A stretch of DNA of 10,446 bases from Gammaproteobacteria bacterium (lineage in GTDB: Bacteria; Pseudomonadota; Gammaproteobacteria; Berkiellales; Berkiellaceae). Made by a program: the position numbers and the translations under genes. The notes under the pieces are model-generated. The model saw only the letters and a program-made list of their open reading frames with translations. It was not told the origin of the DNA and ran no database searches. The DNA lies in the NCBI GenBank assembly GCA_016874315.1, contig VGTX01000020.1, positions 1 to 10,446 of the forward strand, given 5' to 3'. Below are positions 1 through 7,108 of this stretch, piece after piece. Positions within the stretch are counted from its first letter, which is position 1; each line of letters opens with the position of its first letter.

Positions 1-436
1 TTTTACCGCCCTTTACGAGTGGTGCAATAAGGTCGATAACTTTAATGCCTGTTTCAAGAATATGAGCAGAAGCTTCAAGCTCACTATAAGCAGGAGGCGC
101 ACGATGAATCGATTTTCTTGGCCCCAAGACTTCTCCCTGATTATCGATCGAATCCCCTACCACATTCAAAATGCGGCCAAGAGTGCCCTCACCCACAGGA
201 ACTTCAATTGTGGTCCCACGAGAAACTGCAACCATTCCGCGTTGCAATCCATCAGTCACACCCAATGCAATCGCTCTAACCATACGATCGCCAATAGACT
301 GCTGAACCTCTAATACAATTGGTACAGGACCATCAACCACATCAAGGGCATGATAGAGTAGTGGTAATTCACCATAATCAAATTCGACGTCTACAACAGC
401 GCCAATAATCTGCCTGATAATTCCTCGGCTTGACAT
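1..436 (-). CDS. atpD: ATP synthase F1 beta subunit, N-terminal part (runs off the left edge)
   Basis: Catalytic beta subunit of the F1 head, which makes ATP from ADP and phosphate on the cytoplasmic face of the membrane. About 145 codons are visible. The protein begins MSSRGIIRQIIGAVVDVEF, the usual start of the N-terminal beta-barrel domain, and continues through RGTTIEVPVGEGTLGRILNV and the stretch TGIKVIDLIAPLVKGGK. The window ends just before the expected Walker A loop, so the catalytic residues cannot be checked. The ATG at 436-434 is preceded by AGAGG with a spacing of 8 bases, a good ribosome binding site. The gene follows atpG after 28 bases, its normal operon position, and the frame is open to base 1. 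Identity is near certain; completeness is unknown. Confidence 0.96.
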   Translation of the reverse strand, partial: MSSRGIIRQIIGAVVDVEFDYGELPLLYHALDVVDGPVPIVLEVQQSIGDRMVRAIALGVTDGLQRGMVAVSRGTTIEVPVGEGTLGRILNVVGDSIDNQGEVLGPRKSIHRAPPAYSELEASAHILETGIKVIDLIAPLVKGGK

Positions 437-464
437 TTCTCTAACCTCTTTTTCTATAAAAACC

Positions 465-1346
465 TTACATTATCGCCGAGGCGCCGCTAACAATCTCAAT
501 AATTTCTTGAGTAATAGCGGCTTGGCGAGTTTTATTAAAAATTAATTTTAAATCATTAATCATAGATTTAGCATTATCGGTGGCCGCTTTCATCGCCATC
601 ATGCGTGAAGCCTGCTCACTCGTGAAATTCTCTAAAACAGCTTGATATAATCTTGCTTCAATATATCGCGTAAAAACCATATCAAGCACTTTTGATGCAG
701 ATGTATCATGCAAATATTCCCACGATTTTTGTTGATTTTTTTTAATCACAGTAAAATCAGAATTATTGCGAACCAATGGTAAAATTGGCTCAATAGCAGG
801 TACTTGCGTCATTGAATTTTTAAAATCATTGTAAACTAAATAAACAGCATCGATATCACCACTCTCAAAAGCTGTGAGAACCAATCCCATTAGACTCACA
901 AGCTCTTGTAAGCTTGGTGTATCTCCATTAGGGTCTAATGCTGCTAAAATTTCTAACTCTGTGTTTTTGAAAAAATGCATGGCCTTTTGACCAATCAGAA
1001 CTGCGCTTACAGCCACACCCCTTTTTTCTTGATCAACAAATTCGCCAAGCACCTTCTTAAACAGATTCAAATTCAAAGATCCGCATAATCCACGCTTAGA
1101 AGATAGTACGATATAGCATACTTTTTTAATCGGGCGATGCTGAAATAAAACATGATCTGCAGCAATATCAGATAACATTAATCGATCTACGATCGATTTT
1201 AAATCAAGAGCATACGGGCGAGCCTGCATCATCAATTCTTGCGCTTTTTTCATCTTTGATGCTGCAACTAGCTGCATTGCAGATGTAATTTTTTTTGTGC
1301 TTTCGATTGACTTTATTTTCGTCCGAATTTCTTGATTAGCACTCAT
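465..1346 (-). CDS. atpG: ATP synthase F1 gamma subunit
   Basis: Central rotor stalk of the ATP synthase. Its long N- and C-terminal helices form the coiled coil that turns inside the alpha3beta3 head and contacts the c-ring. The 293 residues match the usual length (about 287 in E. coli). The N-terminus contains IKSIESTKKITSAMQLVAAS and the C-terminus contains RQAAITQEIIEIVSGASA, the two most conserved blocks of the family. The middle (about residues 70-200) is the variable Rossmann-like domain. The start codon overlaps the atpA stop in an ATGA arrangement (1343-1346), which suggests translational coupling. AAGGGG lies 7 bases upstream of the ATG, inside the atpA end. No sign of damage. Confidence 0.97.
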   Translation of the reverse strand: MSANQEIRTKIKSIESTKKITSAMQLVAASKMKKAQELMMQARPYALDLKSIVDRLMLSDIAADHVLFQHRPIKKVCYIVLSSKRGLCGSLNLNLFKKVLGEFVDQEKRGVAVSAVLIGQKAMHFFKNTELEILAALDPNGDTPSLQELVSLMGLVLTAFESGDIDAVYLVYNDFKNSMTQVPAIEPILPLVRNNSDFTVIKKNQQKSWEYLHDTSASKVLDMVFTRYIEARLYQAVLENFTSEQASRMMAMKAATDNAKSMINDLKLIFNKTRQAAITQEIIEIVSGASAIM

Positions 1347-2890
1347 GCAAATACCCCTTGATCTGCTGCATCAACGAGTAACTTTTTCAACCCCTGCTCA
1401 TGATCTGTTGTTAAGGTTGGATTATTATGAATGGAATGCATCAATTCCTTATAATTCAATATGGCAAATTCATACAATCTTATTTCTACATGTTGCAATT
1501 TGTCTATGTTTACAGTATCAAAAGCATTTTGATCAATCGCATACAATGTGAGCGCAATTTGTTCAACAGATTGAGGGTGGTATTGTTTCTGTTTTAATAG
1601 CTCAACAACACGCTGTCCTCGATCTAATTGCTTTTTGGTTGCATCATCTAAATCAGACGCAAACTGCATAAAAGCAGCTAATTCACGATACTGTGCAAGT
1701 GCTAAACGTATCTTGGCTCCTAATTTTTTTATAATAGGTGTTTGAGCTGCACCACCAACACGAGACACTGAAAGGCCCGCATTAATTGCAGGACGAATAC
1801 CCGAATAAAACAAATCTGTTTCCAAGAAGATCTGTCCATCTGTGATAGAAATAACGTTTGTTGGCACAAATGCCGAAACATCACCGGCTTGTGTTTCAAT
1901 AATTGGCAACGCAGTGAGCGAGCCTCCACGACCTACAACCGCCCCTTTTGAAACTCGCTCCACATATTCTGGAGTAACACGTGACGCGCGCTCTAGTAAA
2001 CGCGAATGTAAATAGAAAATATCGCCAGGATAGGCTTCACGACCTGGAGGGCGGCGAAGTAACAATGATATTTGTCGATACGCCCATGCATGCTTAGTAA
2101 GATCGTCATAAATGACCAGAGCATCACAACCTTTATCGCGAAAATATTCTCCGATTGTACAGCCTGCATACGGTGCAAGATACTGCATTGCAGCAGAATC
2201 TGCAGCAGGAGCATTTACAATGATAGTATATTCTAATGCACCATGATCTTTAAGTTTTTGATGAATTGCAGCAATCGTTGAATTTTTTTGACCAATTCCA
2301 ACATAAATACAGAAAACACCCGTATTTTTTTGATTCAAAATAGTATCAATAGCAATTGCTGTTTTTCCAACTTGTCTATCACCAATAATAAGCTCACGTT
2401 GGCCGCGACCAATCGGAACCATGGTATCAATAGCCTTAATGCCAGTTGCAAGAGATTCAGCTACAGAAACTCGATCAATAACGCCCGGCGCAGGGCGCTC
2501 AAGAGGCAACATATGCTCTACAGAAATTTCACCTAGATTATCTAACGGGACTCCCAGCGGGGATACCACCCTTCCCAGAAGATCATCGCTAACAGGTATG
2601 CTCAATAATTCCGCTGTGCGATATACTAAATCACCCTCTTTTAACGAAGAGCAGTCTCCAAAAACAATCGCACGGATACAGTCATATTCAAGGTTCATAA
2701 CGATTCCAGGAATACGCATTGGTCCAATTAAAATCCTTTCACCTAACAAGGCATGATCTAATCCATAAATAGAACAAACAGCATCTGCAGCTTTTATAAC
2801 CGTACCAACCTGCTCTAAGTCTACTGGGATATTTAAATTTTGGATTTCATTTTCTAATAATTCAGATATTTCTGTTGCTTGCGAGTTCAT
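1343..2890 (-). CDS. atpA: ATP synthase F1 alpha subunit
   Basis: Non-catalytic nucleotide-binding subunit of the F1 head, 515 residues (E. coli 513). Domains in order: N-terminal stator-binding region and beta-barrel (about 1-95), nucleotide-binding domain with Walker A GDRQVGKT at 170-177, the segment ISLLLRRPPGREAYPGD ending near 290, and the signature FVPTNVISITDGQIFLET at about 341-358. Next comes the arginine finger in SVSRVGG (Arg377), which reaches into the catalytic site of beta, then a helical C-terminal domain. It starts 5 bases after atpH stops; AAAGGG about 11 bases upstream is a weak to moderate ribosome binding site. The N-terminal barrel is more diverged from E. coli than the very well conserved centre. 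Complete, with all key residues present. Confidence 0.98.
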   Translation of the reverse strand: MNSQATEISELLENEIQNLNIPVDLEQVGTVIKAADAVCSIYGLDHALLGERILIGPMRIPGIVMNLEYDCIRAIVFGDCSSLKEGDLVYRTAELLSIPVSDDLLGRVVSPLGVPLDNLGEISVEHMLPLERPAPGVIDRVSVAESLATGIKAIDTMVPIGRGQRELIIGDRQVGKTAIAIDTILNQKNTGVFCIYVGIGQKNSTIAAIHQKLKDHGALEYTIIVNAPAADSAAMQYLAPYAGCTIGEYFRDKGCDALVIYDDLTKHAWAYRQISLLLRRPPGREAYPGDIFYLHSRLLERASRVTPEYVERVSKGAVVGRGGSLTALPIIETQAGDVSAFVPTNVISITDGQIFLETDLFYSGIRPAINAGLSVSRVGGAAQTPIIKKLGAKIRLALAQYRELAAFMQFASDLDDATKKQLDRGQRVVELLKQKQYHPQSVEQIALTLYAIDQNAFDTVNIDKLQHVEIRLYEFAILNYKELMHSIHNNPTLTTDHEQGLKKLLVDAADQGVFA

Positions 2891-2895
2891 TCGAA

Positions 2896-3429
2896 TTAAT
2901 GCCCTTTCTTTAAAGTCAATATTAAGTGCTCAATCATTACAGATGGGTTCATTTCTAAAACAGCATCTCGAAATTGTGCAATAAATCCTGGAAAAATGTC
3001 CTGTTCAAATTTTATAGTAAAATTTCTATCCGGATACATTTTTTTATAATATTTCAATATATTCTCTTCCGTTTCTGCTTGTAGTGGATGCATCGATCGT
3101 ACCGTCACTAGGCCAACTTTGTAATAGTCTTCCACCAAGCGCTGCCATGCTTTTTGAAATGCGTCAAAATCGATCCAAACCAATCGATCAACAAGCAAAT
3201 CAATAAACTGAATTTGTAAAGGCAATAGCTCTGTATTCTGAAAAGATACTATGAATAAATTCTTTTTCTGCTGACGCGAAGCAAGCGGATATCGTAAAAC
3301 GCGCTCAACATCGCGAACAGATAAGATTCGTGCAATTTGGGTAAAAAATTTATCCCAATGAGCTAACGATTCTTCCGTTTTTTCCACTTTTCGAAAAAAT
3401 CCACGCACATGATGATAATACATTGACAT
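2896..3429 (-). CDS. atpH: ATP synthase F1 delta subunit (stator, OSCP-like)
   Basis: Delta subunit, which sits on top of F1 and ties the alpha N-termini to the b-subunit stalk. The length, 177 residues, is exactly usual. The N-terminal half (about 1-110) should form the six-helix bundle, including VRDVERVLRYPLASRQQKK and a region resembling FIDLLVDRLVWIDF. The C-terminal part has the family pattern of VGLVTVRSMHPLQAE followed by a long strand-helix segment. The usual late I-G-D...D-G-S-V-R motif is diverged here (FRDAVLEMNPSVM), but delta is the least conserved F1 subunit. The assignment relies partly on its place between atpF and atpA. Two start codons, at 3429 and 3423, are possible. Confidence 0.93.
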   Translation of the reverse strand: MSMYYHHVRGFFRKVEKTEESLAHWDKFFTQIARILSVRDVERVLRYPLASRQQKKNLFIVSFQNTELLPLQIQFIDLLVDRLVWIDFDAFQKAWQRLVEDYYKVGLVTVRSMHPLQAETEENILKYYKKMYPDRNFTIKFEQDIFPGFIAQFRDAVLEMNPSVMIEHLILTLKKGH

Positions 3430-3442
3430 ACACCTTCGCCTC
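3420..3442 (-). promoter_or_regulatory. atpH ribosome binding region with two candidate starts
   Basis: Read on the minus strand, GAGG lies 9 bases before the ATG at 3429-3427, and AAGG lies 3 bases before it and 9 bases before a second in-frame ATG at 3423-3421. The proteins would begin MSMYYHHV or MYYHHV. GAGG with the first ATG and AAGG with the second are both workable, so the annotated start is uncertain by two residues. Confidence 0.5.
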
Positions 3443-3445
3443 AGT

Positions 3446-3925
3446 CTACTGCATAACAGACGATTGCTTGTTTAACATAGACTCCAGCGTATTCAAATAT
3501 TGTGTAGGGTTTGTATCAAAAACTTTTGCACATACAGCAGAGGCCACCTTCAAGTAATGATCGCGAGCCTCAGCCAAAAATACTCTTTGCATGTTTTCAT
3601 GCGCAGCAATTGTTTCTTTTTGAGCGGCGATTTTTAATCTCTCAATTTCCTCTTTTGCTTGCTCTTGCATAAACCGGATTTCTTGAGTCGCCATTTGGAT
3701 CATATTTTCAACTTTTAGCTGGGCCTGTTTCACAATATGTTCTGCATCTTTTTCGGCATCTTGGAGAAGTAGCTGGCCATCTTTCGCTGCTTTTAACCCA
3801 TTTTCGATAAAAGCGCGGCGCTCTTCAAGCACTCCAGCAAAGCGAGGCCATATTTTGGCTTTTACAAACATGTAAAAGCAGGTGAATATTATCAACTCAC
3901 CCCAAAATGTTCCATTAATCTGCAT
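3446..3925 (-). CDS. atpF: ATP synthase Fo b subunit
   Basis: Peripheral stalk subunit: one N-terminal membrane helix followed by a long charged helix that dimerises and reaches delta on top of F1. The length is 159 residues (E. coli 156). The membrane segment covers about residues 7-25 (FWGELIIFTCFYMFVKAKIW) and is followed by the family pattern WPRFAGVLEERRAFIENGL. From about 35 to 135 the sequence is rich in Ala, Glu, Lys and Gln, as expected for the right-handed coiled coil. A strong ribosome binding site, AGGAG, lies 6 bases upstream of the ATG. There is one b gene only, with no b', which fits gammaproteobacteria rather than alphaproteobacteria or cyanobacteria. Confidence 0.96.
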   Translation of the reverse strand: MQINGTFWGELIIFTCFYMFVKAKIWPRFAGVLEERRAFIENGLKAAKDGQLLLQDAEKDAEHIVKQAQLKVENMIQMATQEIRFMQEQAKEEIERLKIAAQKETIAAHENMQRVFLAEARDHYLKVASAVCAKVFDTNPTQYLNTLESMLNKQSSVMQ

Positions 3926-3950
3926 AAACCTCTCCTGGCAATTAACCGAA

Positions 3951-3980
3951 AACTACGCTGTACCTAAACACGCTGTCTTT
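3951..3980. repeat. imperfect tandem repeat in the atpE-atpF spacer
   Basis: The 64-base spacer between atpE and atpF, the longest gap in the window, contains ACGCTGT twice on the plus strand (3955-3961 and 3970-3976), 15 bases apart. The flanks are also similar (ACC-GAAAACT before one copy, ACC-TAAAC before the other). It looks like an old short tandem duplication. No function is evident and no hairpin-plus-T-run terminator accompanies it. Confidence 0.5.
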
Positions 3981-3989
3981 GCAAAAGCA

Positions 3990-4295
3990 TTAAGCTGCTA
4001 GTGCAACGATTGCGCTCGCATACGGATTAACAAACATAGCCAAAATTCCCATCCCCATTGCAATAATTGCAGCAGCATCAATCATCCCGGCAACAATAAA
4101 AAAGCGGCCGGTCAATAAGCTAGACGCTTCTGGCTGACGTGAAATGCACTCCAAAAACTTTGAGCCTAAGAATGCAAGACTAAATGCGGCACACATAGCT
4201 GGCAATGCTATCATTAATGCAGCAGCATACGCTACCTGGCTATTTAAACTTGCAAGAATAGGCGCTAATGCCTGAATTGTTGAAAGATCGCTCAT
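3990..4295 (-). CDS. atpE: ATP synthase Fo c subunit (proteolipid ring)
   Basis: Two-helix hairpin that forms the rotating ion-carrying ring. The length is 101 residues against 79 in E. coli and 85 in Pseudomonas, with a longer N-terminus (about 13 extra residues) and a tail after FVNPY that resembles the Pseudomonas type. The polar loop is ISRQPEAS (Arg53-Gln54-Pro55). The ion-binding carboxylate is Asp73 in AGMIDAAAII, matching E. coli Asp61. Aspartate with no obvious sodium ligands suggests protons are carried (inference). The oddity is helix 1: where the family has a glycine-rich GxGxGxG-type motif, this protein reads MCAAFSLAFLGSKFLEC (34-50). Only one of the usual glycines remains, the others being Cys35, Ser39, Ala41 and Ser45. 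The ribosome binding site GAGGG is 9 bases upstream. The gene lies 32 bases after atpB. Confidence 0.95.
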   Translation of the reverse strand: MSDLSTIQALAPILASLNSQVAYAAALMIALPAMCAAFSLAFLGSKFLECISRQPEASSLLTGRFFIVAGMIDAAAIIAMGMGILAMFVNPYASAIVALAA

Positions 4296-4327
4296 ATTTG
4301 AATTCCCTCTTTTTAAACAGAAATAAA

Positions 4328-5107
4328 TCAGTGCTCAAGCGCTAACCCAAACCCGATCACAGCTAACATCATAAAAATAAACGCCTGTAAATATATAATT
4401 AATATATGAAAGACGCACCACGAAAAAACACCCACCGCTTTAAGCCATAACGGACTTACTGCAAGAAGTGCAAATATAATCTCGCCCGCAAACATGTTGC
4501 CGTATAGACGAAATGAAAGAGAGAATATTCTAGAAAACTCCTCAATGCAACGCAACATAAAATTCATAGGAGAAAGGACCAATCCAAATGGATGACTTAG
4601 TAGGCCTTTTATGTAAGAGCCTGGTCCAAGATATGATATCGCATTGATTTGTATAACAAAAAAAGTTAAAACAGCTAAAGCCAGTGTCGTATTAAGATCT
4701 GCCGTTGGTACTAGTTTAAAGTTTGAGCTAAAACCCACAAGACCCATTACAGTGGCCCCTAAACTTGTTGGTGCTAGATCCATTAAATTCATAACAAATA
4801 TTGATATAAAAAGCGCAAAACCCAATGGCCCAACCATGTGAATGTAGTGGGGCGAGGCCGATACAACCTCATTGTAAACACATTCTATTGCCATCTCGTG
4901 CAGGCCTTGACGAAATGATGGTAAAAGCGACAGCGACTGGGCTGCGGTATAAAAACTCCACGCAACTAAAAACAATAAGGCGCTAGAGACTAGTAAAGTA
5001 TCTATATGCAATACAATGTCCATTCCAAAGACATTTATATTCATGGCACAAAATGATAAATGATGTTGTATCAATTCATTTAAAGATGTATGTCCAGCCT
5101 GTCCCAT
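4328..5107 (-). CDS. atpB: ATP synthase Fo a subunit
   Basis: Membrane stator subunit that holds the two proton half-channels next to the c-ring. The length is 259 residues (E. coli 271). Several hydrophobic segments are visible, from about 35-57 to the C-terminal 228-255. The essential arginine is Arg200 in SLSFRLYGNMFAGE, matching E. coli Arg210. The conserved end reads FHILIIYLQAFIFMMLAV and finishes in EH, as in E. coli. The motif MNLMDLAPTS (106-115) corresponds to the E. coli MNLMDLLP segment. The gene starts 6 bases after the atpI-like gene; only a weak AAAGA precedes the ATG, so coupling to the upstream gene is likely. Complete, with the channel arginine present. Confidence 0.97.
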   Translation of the reverse strand: MGQAGHTSLNELIQHHLSFCAMNINVFGMDIVLHIDTLLVSSALLFLVAWSFYTAAQSLSLLPSFRQGLHEMAIECVYNEVVSASPHYIHMVGPLGFALFISIFVMNLMDLAPTSLGATVMGLVGFSSNFKLVPTADLNTTLALAVLTFFVIQINAISYLGPGSYIKGLLSHPFGLVLSPMNFMLRCIEEFSRIFSLSFRLYGNMFAGEIIFALLAVSPLWLKAVGVFSWCVFHILIIYLQAFIFMMLAVIGFGLALEH

Positions 5108-5113
5108 AATTCT

Positions 5114-5365
5114 TTAACGCCTATGTGTTAGATTGATGAATAAAAAAGCGAAGTTTATCGTAACCAACCCTGCGATAAAAATCAATAACTCTCGCGCCCC
5201 ATTATGCAATGCATAGTAAAATATTGATAGACTGAAAAGTGTTAATTTTAATACAAATCGTATCAATAACGTTACAATAACTTTTAAAGGCTGATTCGTA
5301 AGCACTATATAGCGCTCAATCAGCCATAATGTAAAAATATTCAAAAAAATAAGAACAAAAAACAT
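5114..5365 (-). CDS. atpI: short AtpI-like membrane protein (ATP synthase assembly protein, probable)
   Basis: Small, very hydrophobic protein of 83 residues with about three predicted membrane segments (roughly 2-17, 27-50 and 58-79) and a basic end (THRR). Its place, directly before atpB, is that of atpI, whose product helps assemble the c-ring in other bacteria. The pattern of basic residues in the middle helix followed by a last helix loosely fits the C-terminal two thirds of AtpI. Gammaproteobacterial AtpI is about 125 residues with four segments, so one helix appears to be missing. A stop codon lies in frame two codons before the ATG and parB ends 23 bases upstream, so the start cannot be moved further back. 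The assignment rests mostly on position; an unrelated small membrane protein is possible. Confidence 0.6.
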   Translation of the reverse strand: MFFVLIFLNIFTLWLIERYIVLTNQPLKVIVTLLIRFVLKLTLFSLSIFYYALHNGARELLIFIAGLVTINFAFLFINLTHRR

Positions 5366-5388
5366 AGCTCAAAAACTTAAACAGTATA

Positions 5389-6279
5389 TTAAATACTAAC
5401 AAGGATATCTTGTAGTCCCAATCGAGTTAATACATCAATTAAATGCTCATCACTATGAAACGCAAAAGATATCGTACCTTTTCCCTCGGATTTTTCATCA
5501 AAGCGCACCGATGTCAACACTCTATCTTCAATCACTCTTGCCATAGTATCATAGTATTGCTCTCTCTCAGATCTCTTTTTTTCAACATTTCTACGATCTT
5601 CTTTTCCTATCAGATCAATCGCTTCTTCCAGTTTTCGAACAGACCAAGCTTTTTTTACGACCAAATCCGCAAAGTTTCTTTGTTTGTCATGAGGTAGACT
5701 GACAAGTATTTTGGCATGTCCTTCAGAGATCAGCGCCGCTTCGACAAGCGCTTTTACTTCAACATCGAGCCTTAGTAAGCGCAATGTGTTTGTCAGTAAT
5801 GATCTTGATATTCCAAGCTTTTTTGCAAGTTCGTTTTGTTTCCAGCCATGTTGATGTATAAGTGTTGCAAATGCTTCAGCTTTTTCAATAACACCCAAAT
5901 CCTCACGCTGAATATTTTCAACGATTGCAGCCACCGCAACATGATCGTCCGACCAATCGCGCACAATGACAGGAATCTCAGTCAATTCTGCTAATAAAGC
6001 TGCCCGATATCGTCGCTCTCCCGCAATGATTTCATACAAATCATTGCCCATTGATCTAACAATTAGGGGTTGAATCAGTCCATTTTGAATAATTGAGTTG
6101 GCTAATTCAATTATTGCGTCATCATTAAAAGCTTTTCGTGGTTGATAAGGTCCCGCTCGTAATGAGCGCAGATCTACAAGACGAACCACTTCCGCTGGTG
6201 TTGTTTTTGACGTCCGAAATGGCCGATCTTCAACATCATACGATAAATTATCGAAATTACTACCTAGGCTTTTTTTCAT
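5389..6279 (-). CDS. parB: chromosome partitioning protein ParB (CTP-dependent DNA clamp)
   Basis: ParB binds parS sites near the origin, spreads as a CTP-controlled sliding clamp and works with ParA to segregate the chromosome. At 296 residues it has family length. Visible motifs in order: PYQPRKAF (44-51), GERRYRAA (87-94, the CTP-binding arginine motif) and ENIQREDL (121-128), then a helix-turn-helix region around 145-170 (WKQNELAKKLGISRSLLTN) and GHAKILVSL (187-195). A charged linker follows from about 205 to 240, and then a C-terminal dimerisation domain. The N-terminus MKKSLGSNFDNL is a degenerate form of the usual Lys/Arg-Gly-Leu-Gly ParA-contact tail. It starts 28 bases after parA with no clear ribosome binding site. 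The chromosomal type is favoured by the neighbours. Confidence 0.96.
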   Translation of the reverse strand: MKKSLGSNFDNLSYDVEDRPFRTSKTTPAEVVRLVDLRSLRAGPYQPRKAFNDDAIIELANSIIQNGLIQPLIVRSMGNDLYEIIAGERRYRAALLAELTEIPVIVRDWSDDHVAVAAIVENIQREDLGVIEKAEAFATLIHQHGWKQNELAKKLGISRSLLTNTLRLLRLDVEVKALVEAALISEGHAKILVSLPHDKQRNFADLVVKKAWSVRKLEEAIDLIGKEDRRNVEKKRSEREQYYDTMARVIEDRVLTSVRFDEKSEGKGTISFAFHSDEHLIDVLTRLGLQDILVSI

Positions 6280-6307
6280 ATATAATTAACCATATTAGCC
6301 ATATCTA

Positions 6308-7078
6308 TTAATATTTTTCATGCTCTAGATTTGCTACTGCAACCTTCTTGACGATTTCCTGAGCTAATTGCTTAAAAGCAAGTGCAGCAACGCAGGAGGG
6401 TGAATATTGCGCGACAGGTAGTCCATGTGAAGGAGCCTCTGCTACCTTGATATTTCTTGGAATTACCGTCTTTGCAAGAGCACTGCGAAACTGTTTTTTC
6501 AAATAGGAGTAAATCTCTCCGGAAAGATTGTTGCGTCGATCGACCATATTAAACACAACAGCAAGTAATTCTATCGACACTAAATACTCAGCCTTTACAT
6601 GATGAATGGTCTTTAATAAATCAGTCAAACCCTCTAAACCTAAAAAACCACACTCTATGGGTGTGATCAAATAATCAGCAAAACAAAAGACACCCATTGT
6701 AATTGATGACATTGATGGAGCACAATCCACAACAATAAAATCAAAATAGTCTCTATAAATTTCCAGCCTTTTTGCAAAACATGTTGGATCATTCACAGTG
6801 AGCTCATATAGTGCGGTATTTGCCGGTAAAATGTATAAATTATCACTCCACGCTTGTACAGCATCTAGGGGATTGACACACTCTCCAAGAATGACCGAGG
6901 CCACTGTTAATTGAGTATTTCTTTTCTGAACCCCCAAATGCGTTGTGGCGTTACCCTGAGGATCCGCATCAATTAACAATGTTTTATATTTTTTTGAAAA
7001 CTCCCACCCAAGATTGACAACAACGGTCGTCTTACCAACGCCGCCCTTATGGTTTGCAACGCAAAGTACAACTCCCAT
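6308..7078 (-). CDS. parA: chromosome partitioning ATPase ParA (Soj family)
   Basis: Deviant Walker-type ATPase that binds DNA non-specifically as an ATP dimer and moves ParB-parS complexes. The length of 256 residues is usual. The deviant Walker A motif is KGGVGKTT at 11-18 (preceded by Asn-His rather than the common Asn-Gln). LIDADPQGN at 35-43 is the A' motif, and the Walker B aspartate is Asp118 in FIVVDCAPS. The late motif VAEAPSHGLPV is also typical. The ATG at 7078 has GGGAG 7 bases upstream. rsmG ends 30 bases before it and parB begins 28 bases after it. The surrounding mnmE-mnmG-rsmG order points to the chromosomal, not plasmid, version. Intact. Confidence 0.97.
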   Translation of the reverse strand: MGVVLCVANHKGGVGKTTVVVNLGWEFSKKYKTLLIDADPQGNATTHLGVQKRNTQLTVASVILGECVNPLDAVQAWSDNLYILPANTALYELTVNDPTCFAKRLEIYRDYFDFIVVDCAPSMSSITMGVFCFADYLITPIECGFLGLEGLTDLLKTIHHVKAEYLVSIELLAVVFNMVDRRNNLSGEIYSYLKKQFRSALAKTVIPRNIKVAEAPSHGLPVAQYSPSCVAALAFKQLAQEIVKKVAVANLEHEKY

Positions 7079-7108
7079 CTGATCGCTCCCTGCGGTTATG
7101 GAAAATTT

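Noticed and set aside
1973..1988. CACGTG-centred parS candidate
   Set aside because: The core matches but the flanks do not form the palindrome; it encodes conserved AtpA residues.
2421..2756. 111-residue open frame on the plus strand opposite atpA
   Set aside because: It lies wholly antisense to the highly conserved atpA, has low-complexity Ser/Arg/Thr-rich composition with no recognisable domain, and is explained as a shadow frame. The other plus-strand frames (for example 62-313, 2288-2536, 7054-7350, 7985-8260 and 8893-9195) were rejected for the same reason.
5366..5400. Hairpin AGTAT-ATACT after parB as a terminator
   Set aside because: The stem is only five A/T-rich pairs and overlaps the parB stop; too weak to call a terminator.
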